Shown: positions 53,127 to 61,609, counted from the first letter of the stretch. The stretch is DNA of 64,000 nt from Segniliparus rugosus ATCC BAA-974 (GCF_000185725.2 NZ_KI391953.1:496001-560000); one strand, 5' to 3'. Program-made: numbers and translations. Notes: generated from the letters alone by a model not told the origin.

Positions 53127-53648
53127 TCAGTGCTGGGGTTCGACGATGTCGCCGTTGCAGGCGAGGGAATGCGCGTTGTGGTAGTTGTTCATCGAGCGGA
53201 ACAACATGTCTTTGACCAGGCCGAGCTGGCGGGGCCGGTACGTGCCGTCCGCGATCTTCCGCGCGGTGTCGTTGACCGCGCGGGAGTCGTTGGCGAGCCG
53301 GTCCAGGGCGAGGATGGCTCCTCGGGTCTGCATGCCCTTCTTCACGCTGTCCGCGCGCGCGGACAGCGAGCTGGTCGCGGAGAGGATGGTGTTCATGTCG
53401 TCCGCGTCGAAGTCGCCGTACTGCTCATCGCCGAAGAAGCTGTTGCCGACCCAGGAGGTGTAGTAACCGGCCACCACGTCGTTGATGGCGTCCAGATCGC
53501 CCTGGATCGCGTCATCGTTCGCCTCGAACGCTTCGCAGTCGTGGTCGTTGTTCCGGCCCGCGGGCGCGGCGAGGGCGGAGGGGACGGCGACGAACGGGCC
53601 GACTCCACAGGCGAGCGCGGCGAGCGCGGCGGCAAGACGAAGAGACAT
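53127..53648 (-). CDS. small secreted two-cysteine protein, paralogue 3
   Basis: The 173-residue precursor begins SLRLAAALAALACGVG and has cleavage near ALAAPAG. Mature cysteines are in DHDCEAFE and SLACNGDI. The middle (SSLSARADSVKKGMQTRGAI, then LDRLANDSRAVNDTARKI) matches the family pattern of two amphipathic helices with a conserved AD. It is longer than its relatives owing to an acidic, Gly/Tyr-rich insertion (FFGDEQYGDFDADD). ATG 53648 has GGAAGG nine bases upstream. Confidence 0.7.
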   Translation of the reverse strand: MSLRLAAALAALACGVGPFVAVPSALAAPAGRNNDHDCEAFEANDDAIQGDLDAINDVVAGYYTSWVGNSFFGDEQYGDFDADDMNTILSATSSLSARADSVKKGMQTRGAILALDRLANDSRAVNDTARKIADGTYRPRQLGLVKDMLFRSMNNYHNAHSLACNGDIVEPQH

Positions 53649-53735
53649 ATGGGTCAACCTTCCAGAAAGATTCGCTAGACCAAACTATGTAACCATAGTA
53701 AGGCCGCTTTGGACGGCAAGGGCGCGGGGAGGGAG

Positions 53736-54191
53736 TTATGTCCCGCACGCTCCTTCGACGGCCTGCTTGAAGCCGGTGATCGCGGCTTTGAGACGGGCGG
53801 TCGTTTCTTTGAACTTGTCGAGCGAAGCTTGGCTGCCCTGCCCCTTGATCGTGCCGTCGAAGGCGTCCGCCTGCGCGTACAGCGCCTCGTCGAGTTTTGT
53901 GGCGGCGGATTGGCCCGAGGGGGTTTGCAGGCTGACCGCGAGCAGCTTGGCCGCATCGCCCGCCTGGCGGAAGTACACAATGGCGCTGGCCGCGTCCTGC
54001 GCCGCGTCCCGGCCTTGGTCCTGCGATGCCTGCTGCATGTGGTCGACGGCGGTTTGGGCGTTGGTGAGGATCTCGCCGGAGTTTTTCTGGAACAGCTCGC
54101 AGTCGTGCTGGTCGTCGGCGCGGGCGGTCGCCGGCGCGACGGCCGAGGCTGCCGCGCCGAGCGCGATGACGAGGGCGGCGCGCATGGTCAT
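53736..54191 (-). CDS. small secreted two-cysteine protein, paralogue 4
   Basis: The 151-residue precursor has a signal peptide ending ATARA and a mature start DDQHDCELFQ. The second cysteine is four residues from the end (EGACGT). The body includes AIVYFRQAGDAAKLLAVSL, and KLDEALYAQADAFDG carries the family AD motif. GGGAGAAG precedes ATG 54191. It is divergent from the rhomboid gene. Function unknown. Confidence 0.7.
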   Translation of the reverse strand: MTMRAALVIALGAAASAVAPATARADDQHDCELFQKNSGEILTNAQTAVDHMQQASQDQGRDAAQDAASAIVYFRQAGDAAKLLAVSLQTPSGQSAATKLDEALYAQADAFDGTIKGQGSQASLDKFKETTARLKAAITGFKQAVEGACGT

Positions 54192-54353
54192 GGTCTTCTC
54201 CCTTGGCTTCCGCGAAACCGCAACTGCTGCGCGGTCTTGGTGCTGATGTGCCTCAGTATGCGCTATCGGTGTGGGGGACGCAACAAGGCCGGCGCTCACG
54301 GCTTTGCCGGGCTCCGCTGGCCCCGTCGCGAGTTGTTATGCCACGCTGGAACG

Positions 54354-54977
54354 ATGAGCATGACTCCGCCGAACGTGCCCGCGCGTCCATCGCGCGGCGA
54401 TCAATGGAAGATCGGCGCGACGTTGGTCCTCGGCTATCTCGCGCTGCTGTACGTCGTCGAGTTCGTCGATGGGCTGGACCGGCACCGGTTGGACCGGTAC
54501 GGGATCCGGCCGCTGGAGCCGGAAGGATTGTGGGGGATCCTGTTCGCGCCGTTCCTGCACGCGGGATGGCAGCACTTGAACGCCAATGCGGGGGCGATCC
54601 TCGTGCTCGGGCTCGTCGGCGTCGTCGCGGGGCTCGGGCGTTTCCTCGTCGCCACGGCGATCATTTGGACAGTCGGCGGCTTGGGCACGTGGCTCATCGG
54701 CGACGTCGGTTCGCGATGGCCCACCATCCATATCGGCGCTTCCGGGCTGGTCTTCGGCTGGCTGGCGTTCCTCCTCGTGCAGGGGCTCTTCAGCCGTAAG
54801 CCCGGCCAGATCTTGATCGGGCTCGCCGTGTTCTTCTGCTACGGGGCGGTGCTGTGGGGCGTGCTGCCCGGCCAGCAGGGCGTCTCGTGGCAGGGGCACC
54901 TCTGCGGCGCGCTTTCGGGCGTGCTTGCGGCCTTTGCGCTGTCGGGCAGGGGCAGGCCCGGACGAGCGGCGGGTTAG
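54354..54977 (+). CDS. rhomboid-family intramembrane serine protease
   Basis: The 207-residue membrane protein has six helices. The catalytic pair is Ser130 in HIGASGLVFGW (GxSG motif) and His182 in WQGHLCGALSG. The first loop motif is HAGWQHLNANAGAILVLG. Rhomboids cleave helices within or near the membrane. It is the only plus-strand gene among the secreted two-cysteine genes, so processing of envelope proteins there is conceivable, but nothing in the sequence ties it to them. ATG 54360 is an alternative start. Its end overlaps the convergent paralogue 5. Confidence 0.9.
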   Translation: MSMTPPNVPARPSRGDQWKIGATLVLGYLALLYVVEFVDGLDRHRLDRYGIRPLEPEGLWGILFAPFLHAGWQHLNANAGAILVLGLVGVVAGLGRFLVATAIIWTVGGLGTWLIGDVGSRWPTIHIGASGLVFGWLAFLLVQGLFSRKPGQILIGLAVFFCYGAVLWGVLPGQQGVSWQGHLCGALSGVLAAFALSGRGRPGRAAG

Positions 54978-55438
54978 ACGCGGACGGTCTTGTGGCAGGC
55001 CTGGGCGTACGCGGTGTCGACCGCGCTGCCCAGATCCTCGCCTTGCTCCTTGATCTGCTTGATGTCCTCGGGGGAGGCCTCCTCGCCGTTCAGGACGAGC
55101 TGCGCGCTTCGGTCGAAGAGCGCGGAGAACCTCTCCAGCGGGCCTCGGTACGACGGAGTCGTGACGGCGTCGGCTCCTGTTTGCAGGGTGTCTGCCATGG
55201 AACGCAGGACTTCGCCCACGGACTGGCGGTCGGGATCGTCCGAGGCGAGGGTGAGGACCGAACTCAGCGACCCCGCGTAAGTGTTCAGGTCGTCCAGCTC
55301 CGCCTGCAATTCGGTTTCGACCCGCTCCAGCGCCTCGCAGTCCGACGCGGCTGGCTCCGCGGCGGCTCCGGGCAGACCGAGCGCCGCGACGAGCGCTGCC
55401 ATCCCAGAAACAGCCACACGGGACGTGCGAGAAAACAC
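54974..55438 (-). CDS. small secreted two-cysteine protein, paralogue 5
   Basis: The 154-residue precursor starts at GTG 55438, with AAAGGAG at 55446-55452 seven bases upstream. The signal ends near GAAAEPAA. Cysteines are in ASDCEALER and YAQACHKTV. The body, EVLRSMADTLQTGADAV and YRGPLERFSALFDRSAQ, is one of the clearest copies of the family core. It lies just downstream of the P450 gene on the same strand, 47 bases after its stop. Confidence 0.7.
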   Translation of the reverse strand: MFSRTSRVAVSGMAALVAALGLPGAAAEPAASDCEALERVETELQAELDDLNTYAGSLSSVLTLASDDPDRQSVGEVLRSMADTLQTGADAVTTPSYRGPLERFSALFDRSAQLVLNGEEASPEDIKQIKEQGEDLGSAVDTAYAQACHKTVRV

Positions 55439-55485
55439 AGATGATCTCCTTTGCGGATTGGAGCGCGGACGATGTTCCGGGCAGT

Positions 55486-56973
55486 CTACGACATGGCGCG
55501 GGCCTGGCGGCGCAGCGGGCGTAGGGCCAGCGGCATGCCGTCCACCGGCAGCGGCATGCCTGCGTAGTCCCATTTCGGCTGGTAGTCGGGGCTTGTCAGC
55601 CCGATCCGGTATTCGCGCAGGACGCGATGCATGATGGCTTTGATCTCCAGTTGGCCGAAGGTCATCCCGATGCATTTGTGGGCGCCGCCGCCGAACGGGG
55701 CGAACGCGTAGCGGTGGCGTTTGTGCTCGTTGCGCGGCTCCGCGAAACGGTCAGGGTCGAACTTCTCCGGCTCGGTCCAGATCTCCGGCAAGCGGTGGTT
55801 CATAGCGGGGTGGGTGAGGATGGTCGTGCCTTCGGGCACATGGTGGCCGAGCAGGTCGACGTCCCGGACCGTGTTGCGGAAGTTGAAGGGAAGCGGGGTG
55901 ACCAGGCGCAGCGACTCGTGCATCACGAGGTCGAGGGTTTCGAGCTTTTCGAGCGCGTCGATGTCCAGCGGCCCGTCGCCGAGGCGCGCGGACTCGTCCC
56001 GCGCGCGGTCCTGCCACTCGGGATTCGCGGCGAGGTAGTACGCCATGGTGGTCAAGGTGGAGGTCGAGGTGTCGTGCGCGGCCATCATGAGGAAGATCAT
56101 GTGGCTCACGATGTCGTCGTCGGCGAAGCTCATGCCGTCCTCGGTCACGGTGTTGCAGAGCACGGTGAGCATGTCTTTGCCCTCGGCCCCGCGATGGGCG
56201 GGGATGCGCTCGGCGAAGAAGCGTTCGAGGAGTTTGCGGCCCGCGAGCCCTTTGTTCCACTTCAGCCACGGCATGCCGGGAGCCGGGCGGCGGAAGAAGG
56301 CTCCGCCCGCGCGGGTGGTGTTGAGGAAGGCGGTGTTCACCTCGGCGAGTTCGGCGTGGCCGATCTCGCCGTGCCGGGCTCCCATGAACACGACCGAGGC
56401 GATGTCGAGGGTGAGCTCTTTCGTGGCGTCGTGGACGCGGAAGGCCCGCCCGTCTTTCGGCCAGTTCCGCACCACGTCGGTGGCCACCGCATCGATATGC
56501 TCGACATAGCCGGCGAGCGCGGCGCGGGTGAACGCCTCTTGCATGATGTGCCGGTGCGCGAGATGCTCGGGGAAGTCCAGCAGCATGAGCCCTCGGCGGA
56601 AGAACGGCCCGATGATGGTGACCCAGCCTTGCTGGGCGAATTGCTTCTCGCGATTGGTGAACAATGCCTGCGTCGCGTCCGGGCCGAGCGCGGCGACCAT
56701 CGTGATGCCGAAGTTGGTCTGGAAGCTCACCGGGCCCCTGGTGCGGTACAGGTGCTCCATGTACGCCGAGCCGCCGCGCATGAACTCGACCGCGTGCCCG
56801 AGCAGGGGCAGGCCGTTGTCGCCGCGCACAGGTTTCAAGCCGCTGCCCGGCGGGGGCTCGGCGAGGACGGCGGTCGGGCGGTAGGGCTGCGCGAGCAACT
56901 TGCGCTCGACGGCGGCCAGGCCCGGCAGGGTGCTGATTCTCGGCTTCGGCAGTGGTGGCAGTCGGACCGGCAT
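55486..56973 (-). CDS. cytochrome P450, CYP136-like
   Basis: The 495-residue P450 has the ExxR helix (MHESLRLVTP), the I-helix AAHDTSTST, and the heme loop FAPFGGGAHKCIGM with Cys434 as heme ligand. Its N-terminus (LAEPPPGSGLKPVRGDNGLP), GWVTIIGPFFRRGLMLLDFPEH and DYQPKWDYAGMPLPVDGMP match what I recall of mycobacterial CYP136 (Rv3059) closely. It probably oxidises a lipid or terpenoid. ATG 56973 follows AGGAGG with five bases of spacing, so longer starts are unlikely. No ferredoxin gene is adjacent. It sits inside the secreted-protein block. Confidence 0.92.
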   Translation of the reverse strand: MPVRLPPLPKPRISTLPGLAAVERKLLAQPYRPTAVLAEPPPGSGLKPVRGDNGLPLLGHAVEFMRGGSAYMEHLYRTRGPVSFQTNFGITMVAALGPDATQALFTNREKQFAQQGWVTIIGPFFRRGLMLLDFPEHLAHRHIMQEAFTRAALAGYVEHIDAVATDVVRNWPKDGRAFRVHDATKELTLDIASVVFMGARHGEIGHAELAEVNTAFLNTTRAGGAFFRRPAPGMPWLKWNKGLAGRKLLERFFAERIPAHRGAEGKDMLTVLCNTVTEDGMSFADDDIVSHMIFLMMAAHDTSTSTLTTMAYYLAANPEWQDRARDESARLGDGPLDIDALEKLETLDLVMHESLRLVTPLPFNFRNTVRDVDLLGHHVPEGTTILTHPAMNHRLPEIWTEPEKFDPDRFAEPRNEHKRHRYAFAPFGGGAHKCIGMTFGQLEIKAIMHRVLREYRIGLTSPDYQPKWDYAGMPLPVDGMPLALRPLRRQARAMS

Positions 56974-57045
56974 GGTGGCCTCCTGGACGCGTGCGAATAT
57001 GGCCTGCGCCACAATGTTAGCGCCGAACGCCTCTCATAACAAGGT

Positions 57046-57642
57046 TTAGCCCGCGTCGGGCGCGGGCAGCGGCTTGCGCCAGTCGTTGATCGGGACGGTG
57101 ACGCAGGTCCAGGAGTTTGGGACGGGCTCGATCTCGAAACCGTGCTCGACCAGCAGCGCTTCGATGGTCCGCGCCACCTTGAGCTCGAGAGGGCCGTAGT
57201 CCCCGTCGGCCTCCGGCTCTTCGAACGTGCCGTACCGGAGGTAGAGCGTGGTCGGAGCGGCTCCGAGGCCGTCGGCGTCCTGGCCGTGGAAGAAGACGTA
57301 GCCGGTCGCGTCCGGCAAGAAGTCGTCCCGCTCCATCTCGATTTCCGAATGGCCGCAGGTGCCGCAGCAGGTGAAATTCATCCGCGCGACGATCCCCCCG
57401 CGCTCAAGCTCGGCGAACACGGCGCAGAGCCGGTCGTAGTCGCTCGGCGAAGACCAGCTCCGCTGCTCTTCGAGCCGCGCCTGCCACTCCTGGCCGACGA
57501 TCTCGCGGACCTGTTGCTCGGAGAGGGTCTCGTCGGCCACGTAGCCGTAGAGGTCGTCGAGTTCTGCGAATCCGGACTTGATCAGCTCGCGAGCCTGCTC
57601 GCGCAGCTCGGCGACCCGTTCGGGCGAGACGGTTTCCGCCAT
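57046..57642 (-). CDS. hypothetical protein, DUF6891-like
   Basis: The 198-residue soluble protein has ARELIKSGFAELDDLYGYV at the N-terminus, the cysteine cluster NFTCCGTCGHSEI, GYVFFHGQDADG and a C-terminal WTCVTVPINDWRKPL. This combination recalls actinobacterial DUF6891 proteins; I am not certain of the name. The CC-x-x-C cluster may bind zinc. It lies 73 bases upstream of the P450 start on the same strand and might be co-transcribed. Function unknown. Confidence 0.6.
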   Translation of the reverse strand: MAETVSPERVAELREQARELIKSGFAELDDLYGYVADETLSEQQVREIVGQEWQARLEEQRSWSSPSDYDRLCAVFAELERGGIVARMNFTCCGTCGHSEIEMERDDFLPDATGYVFFHGQDADGLGAAPTTLYLRYGTFEEPEADGDYGPLELKVARTIEALLVEHGFEIEPVPNSWTCVTVPINDWRKPLPAPDAG

Positions 57643-57703
57643 GATTCCCCTTCCTCCGTCTGGTCGGCTCGACGGGAAAGCGCCGAGGATCGGGCTGGGC
57701 CGG

Positions 57704-58153
57704 TCAGCCCGCGCAGGCGGCTTCGTGCGCCTTGTCGTAGTCGCCCGACAGGCTGTCCACCCGTTTGGCGAGATCCTGCGCCTTGTGCGTGGTGGCCTCG
57801 TCCGGGGTTCCGTCGATCGACTCGATGACCTGGCCGAGCTGTTTGATCGAGTCGGAGTAGTCGGAGACCGTCTTGCGGTAGCCGGAGTCGGACACGCTCG
57901 CGGCAACGTTCGCGAGGATGTCGCCCGTCTTGACCAGGGTCTCGCCGGTCGTCTGGGAGGCCTCGTGCTTGTCCTGGGCCGACGCGTTGTCGGCGACCAC
58001 GTTGCTGATGGTGCGCAGCGCGCCCGCGAGGGTGGTCAGATCGGCGTCCGCGCCCTTGAACACGGCGCAGTCGGTGCTCGGCGCGGCGAAGGCGGCGGGA
58101 GCCTGCGCGGCGAGCAGCGGCAAGCTGAGGACGAGGGCGCGGGAAATCTGCAT
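57704..58153 (-). CDS. small secreted two-cysteine protein, paralogue 6
   Basis: The 149-residue precursor (MQISRALVLSLPLLAAQAPA) has cleavage near AFAAP. Mature cysteines are in STDCAVFKG and, three residues from the end, AACAG. The helical body includes ETLVKTGDILANVAASV and YRKTVSDYSDSIKQLGQVIE, aligned with the family core. It is separated from the DUF6891-like gene by 61 bases. Function unknown. Confidence 0.7.
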   Translation of the reverse strand: MQISRALVLSLPLLAAQAPAAFAAPSTDCAVFKGADADLTTLAGALRTISNVVADNASAQDKHEASQTTGETLVKTGDILANVAASVSDSGYRKTVSDYSDSIKQLGQVIESIDGTPDEATTHKAQDLAKRVDSLSGDYDKAHEAACAG

Positions 58154-58255
58154 GAGACGCAGCCTACGTCGGTCGCGCGGAGCCGAAAAGGCCCTGAGCT
58201 GCAGAGCGACGTTTTCTTTATCGAACTGCCGCCAGACTGTGTGCGCCGCGCGGCG

Positions 58256-58717
58256 CTACTTGCACTGTTCGTGGAACGCCTTGTTCGCGGCTTTGACGGC
58301 TTTGACGTTGCGGTTGTACGACTCGTACATCGTGTTCTCGTTGCCCGTCCCCAAGCTGGTGTCGACCGAGTCGGCGTATTCGTCGAAAGACTGGGCGTCT
58401 TCCCAGTACAGGTTCTTGAGGTCCTGGCTCGTCAGTTTCTCGGAGAGATCGCGCAACATGTCGGCCATGGTCCTGGCCTGCTGCACGAGCTGACGCTTGA
58501 CTTCGGCGTGCTGGTCAGGGTTGCTTCCCTGTCGGCCTGCGACCTTGCGCAGCGAGGCGAAGTGGTCGGCGAGTTTGGAGTACTGGCCGGCCGCCTGCCG
58601 CAACACGACGCAGTCCGGGTTCGGCTCCGCGACGGCCTGGGGGGCGATGGGGGACAGCAAGGCGGGCGCGAGCGCGGCCAGGGCTGTGAGCGCGGCGTGC
58701 CGAGAAAGGCGAGGCAT
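58256..58717 (-). CDS. small secreted two-cysteine protein, paralogue 7
   Basis: The 153-residue precursor has signal peptide ALTALAALAPALLSPIAP and a cleavage site near AVAEP. Cysteines are NPDCVVLRQ and the penultimate residue (EQCK). The body has QQARTMADMLRDLSEKL and DLKNLYWEDAQSFDEYADSV, matching the family pattern of two amphipathic helices. It is the last of seven such genes, all on the minus strand between 52.0 and 58.7 kb. Confidence 0.7.
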   Translation of the reverse strand: MPRLSRHAALTALAALAPALLSPIAPQAVAEPNPDCVVLRQAAGQYSKLADHFASLRKVAGRQGSNPDQHAEVKRQLVQQARTMADMLRDLSEKLTSQDLKNLYWEDAQSFDEYADSVDTSLGTGNENTMYESYNRNVKAVKAANKAFHEQCK

Positions 58718-58783
58718 CGGCGATCCTTCCGAAACGAGGGCGAGACGCTCTCATTCTGCAATACGGAAAAGGCCGACGGTATC

Positions 58784-58967
58784 GTCGGGCGCCGCAGCTG
58801 AGAGTTCCGATGATCGCACCTTCGGTCTTGTCCGTTGGTTTCGCGAGTCTCGCTGGTGATGTGGCCGCGGTGCGCGGCGCGGATTGGCTGCGCGTGGATG
58901 TGATGGGCGGGGTCGGCTCGGTGCCCCGAACCTCGCGCTTGGTTAAACTTGTCGGGTGCCGCAGCTG
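58784..58967 (+). pseudogene. partial duplication of the rpe 5' end
   Basis: Bases 58784-58905 repeat 58951-59072 (offset 167, roughly 90 percent identical by eye), covering the upstream region and first codons of rpe. An ORF from ATG 58810 gives IAPSVLSVGFASLAGDVAAV and then leaves the rpe sequence, stopping at 58967 inside the second copy. The GTG that starts rpe is GCG in this copy. It is a truncated duplicate, unlikely to make a useful enzyme. Confidence 0.8.
58944..58949 (+). promoter_or_regulatory. -10 box, leaderless start of rpe
   Basis: TAAACT is six bases before GTG 58956, which supports that start over ATG 58977. The duplicated copy upstream lacks this box. Confidence 0.5.
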
Positions 58968-59624
58968 AGAGTTCCGATGATCGCACCTTCGATCTTGTCC
59001 GCTGACTTCGCGAATCTCGCTCGTGATGTGGCCGCTGTGCGCGGCGCGGATTGGCTGCACGTCGATGTGATGGACAATCATTTCGTTCCGAACCTCACCC
59101 TCGGCGCGCCTGTGGTGGCGAGCATCAAGAAAGCCACCGACATCCCGTTGGACTGCCATCTCATGATCGAGGATCCGGCGCGCTGGGCCCCGGAGTACGC
59201 GGAGATCGGGGCGAAAAACGTCACCTTCCACGCCGAGGCCTCGGACGATCCGCTCGCCGTCGCCAGGGACATCCGCGCCGCCGGCGCGGGCGCTGGGCTC
59301 GCGATCAAGCCGGGCACGCCGCTGGAGCCGTATCTCGAAGTGCTCCGCGGATTCGACACGGTGCTTGTCATGAGCGTGGAGCCGGGCTTCGGCGGCCAGA
59401 AGTTCATCCCCGAGGTGCTCGACAAGGTGCGCACGCTGCGCGCGGTCAAAGACCGGGGCGAGCTGACCGTGCTCATCGAGATCGACGGCGGGATCAACAT
59501 GGACACCATCGAAGCCGCCGCCGAGGCGGGAGTGGACTGTTTCGTGGCGGGATCCGCCGTCTACGGGGCGGCCGATCCGGCGCAAGCGGTCGAGGCGCTG
59601 CGCCAAGCGGCGCTCATCGCGTGA
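58956..59624 (+). CDS. rpe: ribulose-phosphate 3-epimerase
   Basis: Rpe interconverts ribulose and xylulose 5-phosphates. The 222-residue TIM barrel has [64 protein letters not shown], and [12 protein letters not shown] with the late [11 protein letters not shown]. All metal and phosphate site segments are intact. It is the true copy; a truncated duplicate of its first 122 bases lies just upstream. It precedes the riboflavin genes, as in mycobacteria. Confidence 0.96.
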   Translation: MPQLRVPMIAPSILSADFANLARDVAAVRGADWLHVDVMDNHFVPNLTLGAPVVASIKKATDIPLDCHLMIEDPARWAPEYAEIGAKNVTFHAEASDDPLAVARDIRAAGAGAGLAIKPGTPLEPYLEVLRGFDTVLVMSVEPGFGGQKFIPEVLDKVRTLRAVKDRGELTVLIEIDGGINMDTIEAAAEAGVDCFVAGSAVYGAADPAQAVEALRQAALIA

Positions 59625-59976
59625 GCCGTTCGAATGCGCCGTCCGGCCCAGGGCGGTAGGGCTCGGCCGCTGTCACCGCGGCGACCGGCAGCGGGCCGTA
59701 CAGATGGGGGAACGTCGATCCGTCGGCGGCGGGCGGCACGCCTTCTTCCCAGCGGATCGGGGCATTGACCAGGCCGGGGTCCACGCGGAGCAGCAGGAGG
59801 TCCTCGCGCCCGGCGTAGAACAAGTTCGCCGGGATGTGAACTTGCTCGGGGGAGGACAAATGGATGAAGCCGATCTCGTCCAGCGACGGAGCGGTGTACA
59901 CCTCGCCTTCTTTCGCGGCGAGCCATTCGGCTTCGCCGCAGATATGGACGAGGGGCGCAATGGTCCGAGGTCGCAC
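59614..59976 (-). CDS. DUF952 domain protein
   Basis: The 120-residue product has the DUF952 pattern: [20 protein letters not shown] at the start, [35 protein letters not shown], and [13 protein letters not shown] at the end. The function of the family is unknown, though it resembles small glutathione-like or ADP-ribosyl-related folds. GTG 59976 is the likely start. Its last 11 bases overlap the end of rpe on the other strand. Confidence 0.82.
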   Translation of the reverse strand: MRPRTIAPLVHICGEAEWLAAKEGEVYTAPSLDEIGFIHLSSPEQVHIPANLFYAGREDLLLLRVDPGLVNAPIRWEEGVPPAADGSTFPHLYGPLPVAAVTAAEPYRPGPDGAFERLTR

Positions 59977-60016
59977 CTGATCAGCGTACTCGCATCGGGG
60001 CACGGCGCCCGACCCC

Positions 60017-60410
60017 ATGCCGAAGGCGGGCGCCTCGTTCTGGCGCCAGACCGCGGTGGTGCAGGCGTGCTTGGACGAGGATATGGGCGCGGTGCTGCGG
60101 CAGTGGCGCGCGTGTTCGCGCAGAAAGTCCTCGCGCTGCTCCAGGCTCAAACGGGCGACGCGCAGGGGGCCTACGGTTCGCTGGACGAGTCGACGCGCCT
60201 CTTGGAGCTCGCCCGCGCCCGCGAGGGGCCGAGGCGATGGGGTTCCTGGTGGAGGAGTGCTTGCGCTCGGAACAGCTGAAGGTGAGTTTTTTCGCCAGAG
60301 ACGCCAAGGCGGTCGAGCGGGACTATCCGCCGCCGTCTCGGTCGTGGGGCGACTTCCAGCGGAGGGACTACGCGGCGGCTGTCGTTGCCGCAACCGCCGC
60401 TCAGCGGTGA
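60017..60410 (+). pseudogene. decayed regulator-like gene with two frameshifts
   Basis: Three frames read in turn give plausible protein. The first is ASFWRQTAVVQACLDEDMGA and VLRQWR from ATG 60017. The second is RVFAQKVLALLQAQTGDAQG with SLDESTRLLELARAREG. The third is MGFLVEECLRSEQL from 60237, continuing to a stop at 60408. The first part resembles the N-terminus of actinobacterial helix-turn-helix regulators with TPR tails (FW..E.....L...D.G.vlR.wR), and the second resembles TPR-type helices. The DNA-binding helices themselves are missing. It looks like a relic with a deletion rather than a simple read error. Confidence 0.45.
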
Positions 60411-60460
60411 GATGACGATCGATCTCGCTTCTCAGGGTATGGCGCGTTTTGCCCGCTTCT

Positions 60461-60489
60461 GCGCGTTATCGAGAAAATCTATAACGCGC
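60461..60489. promoter_or_regulatory. inverted repeat upstream of ribD
   Basis: GCGCGTTAT (60461-60469) and ATAACGCGC (60481-60489) flank an 11-base AT-rich loop. It may be an operator or a weak terminator. I see no FMN riboswitch before ribD. Confidence 0.45.
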
Positions 60490-60557
60490 CCGACGCGCGG
60501 CGGCGGGGCCGCTTCGCATGTCGGCTCGCCGTCTCTGCCCGCCGTTACACTGCCACC

Positions 60558-61609
60558 ATGCTCGATCACGAGGCTTCCGAGGCGGCGGCAGGCTTCATGC
60601 GCCATGCCGTCGCCATCTCTTGGGGGGCGCGCGGCCGCACGAGCCCGAACCCCCGGTCGGCGCTGTCTTGGTGAGCCCGGGCGGGCAGATCGTCGGGCGG
60701 GGCGTGACGCAACCGCCGGGGCAGGCGCACGCCGAGGTGATGGCGATTGCCGAGGCGGGGGAGCGCGCGAGAGGCGCGACGGCGTACGTCACTTTGGAGC
60801 CTTGCGACCATGTGGGGCGGACGGGGCCTTGCTCGCGGGCGTTGATCGCCGCGGGGATCGCCGAGGTTGTGTACGCGGTGCCGGACCCGAACCCCCGCTC
60901 GTCGGGCGGCGCTCGCACGCTTGAGGCGGCCGGCGTCCGGGTGCGCTCCGGGGTTTTGGCCGACGAGGTGCGCAAGGGCCCCTTGCGCGAGTGGCTGCAT
61001 GTGCAGCGGACCGGGCGGCCGCATGTGACGTGGAAGTTCGCGGCGACGCTCGATGGCAGAGCGGCGGCGAAGGACGGGACCAGCCAATGGATCACCGGGC
61101 CGCAGATCCGGGAGTCTGTGCACGCCACCCGAGGCGAGCTTGACGCGATCATCGTGGGCACCGGCACGGCGCTGGCCGATGATCCGTGGCTCACGGCTCG
61201 GCTTCCGGACGGTTCGCTCGCGCCGCATCAGCCGACCAGGGTCGTGATGGGGACGCGGGAGCTTCCCGAGGCGGCTCGGGTGCTCGACGACGCCGCTCCG
61301 ACGGTCCTCGCGAAGACCCATGACCCTGCGGAAGCGCTCGCGATGCTCGGCGACAAGGTCCACGTGTTGCTCGAAGGGGGGCCGAAGCTTGCGGCGGCGT
61401 TCCTGAAAGCGGGGCTGGTGGACCTTGTGCACGCGCATCTGGCCCCGGCGCTGCTCGGGGCTGGGCCGTTGGCTGTCGGGGATCTGGGGGTGGGGACTCT
61501 TGCGGACGCGTTGCGGTTCAGCGTCGAAGATGTGCGGCAAGTGGGCGGCGACATCGCCGTGCGTTTGGTCCCGGACGCGGGGCTTTCGCCGCCGCGGTCT
61601 GAGCGGTAG
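60558..61609 (+). CDS. ribD: bifunctional riboflavin deaminase/reductase (frameshift near N-terminus)
   Basis: RibD performs the deamination and reduction steps that follow GTP opening in riboflavin synthesis. ATG 60558, with TACACT six bases before its leader-free start (60546-60551), opens MLDHEASEAAAGFMRHAVAI and ISWGARGRTSPNP. Adding one C to the run at 60650-60654 joins it to PVGAVLVSPGGQIVGRG in the next frame. The zinc motifs HAEVMAI and PCDHVGRTGPC follow, then the reductase domain (HVTWKFAATLDGR, GTSQWITGPQIRESVHATR). The repaired length is 350 residues, normal for RibD. The shift is probably a sequence error. Confidence 0.92.

Noticed and set aside
52004-58717. Naming the two-cysteine proteins as mycobacterial hemophores
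   Set aside because: The two-cysteine secreted layout is similar, but I see no conserved hemophore sequence; it remains a fold to test.
60411-60557. FMN riboswitch before ribD
   Set aside because: None of the conserved FMN-element segments are visible; only an inverted repeat is present.
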